A DNA stretch of 21,064 nt. Origin: Candidatus Woesearchaeota archaeon (GTDB lineage: Archaea > Nanobdellota > Nanobdellia > Woesearchaeales > ARS49). The DNA lies in the NCBI GenBank assembly GCA_016203345.1, contig JACQMZ010000068.1, forward strand, positions 1 through 21,064, given 5' to 3'. This document shows positions 21,050-21,064 of the stretch, one piece after another. The translations under genes and the position numbers were made by a program. Below the pieces are notes generated by a model. That model saw only the letters and a list, made by a program, of their open reading frames with translations, made no database searches and was not told the DNA's origin. Each line of letters starts with the position of its first letter. The stretch's first letter is position 1.

Positions 21050-21064
21050 AGATTAAGTATAAAC

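Overview
This window reads as archaeal chromosome. The diagnostic block is a minus-strand cluster of archaeal core genes: RNase P Pop5/Rnp2, proteasome alpha, exosome Rrp4, Rrp41 and Rrp42, RNA polymerase subunit K, and a DUF357 protein. Many genes have an archaeal TATA box (TTTAAATA or TTTATATA types) centred 26-28 bases before the start codon, so leaderless transcription looks common, and I used this spacing to choose several starts. A tRNA-Ser has an intron at the canonical archaeal 37/38 position. Small TA-type operons, PIN genes, very short gaps and many uncharacterised small proteins hint at a DPANN-like lineage, but that assignment is tentative.

Layout, left to right. Positions 1-600: dispersed repeats and a hicBA pair. 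738-4169: moxR interrupted by a 522-residue intein, then a DUF58 protein, separated by a hairpin. 4216-4550: a second hicB followed by a truncated hicA. 4567-5958 (minus): a LysA-like PLP decarboxylase. 6079-7310 (minus): a PIN-domain gene overlapped by an HTH gene. 7438-8128: a deoxynucleoside-kinase-like gene broken by a +1 frameshift in a G5 run. 8111-8698 (minus): a HAD hydrolase. 8932-9837: an AbrB-PhoU-type regulator. 9936-11298 (minus): a small membrane-anchored protein and a membrane-anchored candidate clan CD (caspase-like) protein. 11463-15341 (minus): the exosome/proteasome/RNase P operon. 15468-16051 (minus): an antitoxin-RelE pair with a broken third reading frame. 16120-17889 (minus): a divergent ATP-dependent ligase. 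18001-18351: an IscA/HesB-type Fe-S protein. 18591-18911: a small putative zinc protein. 19066-19192 (minus): tRNA-Ser(CGA). 19288-20823: an acyl-CoA dehydrogenase. 20824-21064: dispersed repeats.

The most unusual signal lies between the genes. Six intergenic hairpins, plus one looser relative, share one architecture: an 8-9 bp outer stem whose sequence changes but stays paired, a single bulged base, a 4-bp stem (GAAY/RTTC), usually a symmetric TC/TC internal loop (GA/GA on the other strand), and a variable GC-rich tip. They occur after genes, between co-directional genes and between divergent promoters, so they are not simply terminators. Near both window ends and at 11.4 kb lies a second, modular repeat, including a 34-base segment present as two identical inverted copies.

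The core operon couples RNA processing and decay, protein degradation and transcription, as in the well-known archaeal exosome-proteasome superoperon, although SBDS is not present between psmA and rrp4. The rest is mostly short one- or two-gene units with their own promoters.
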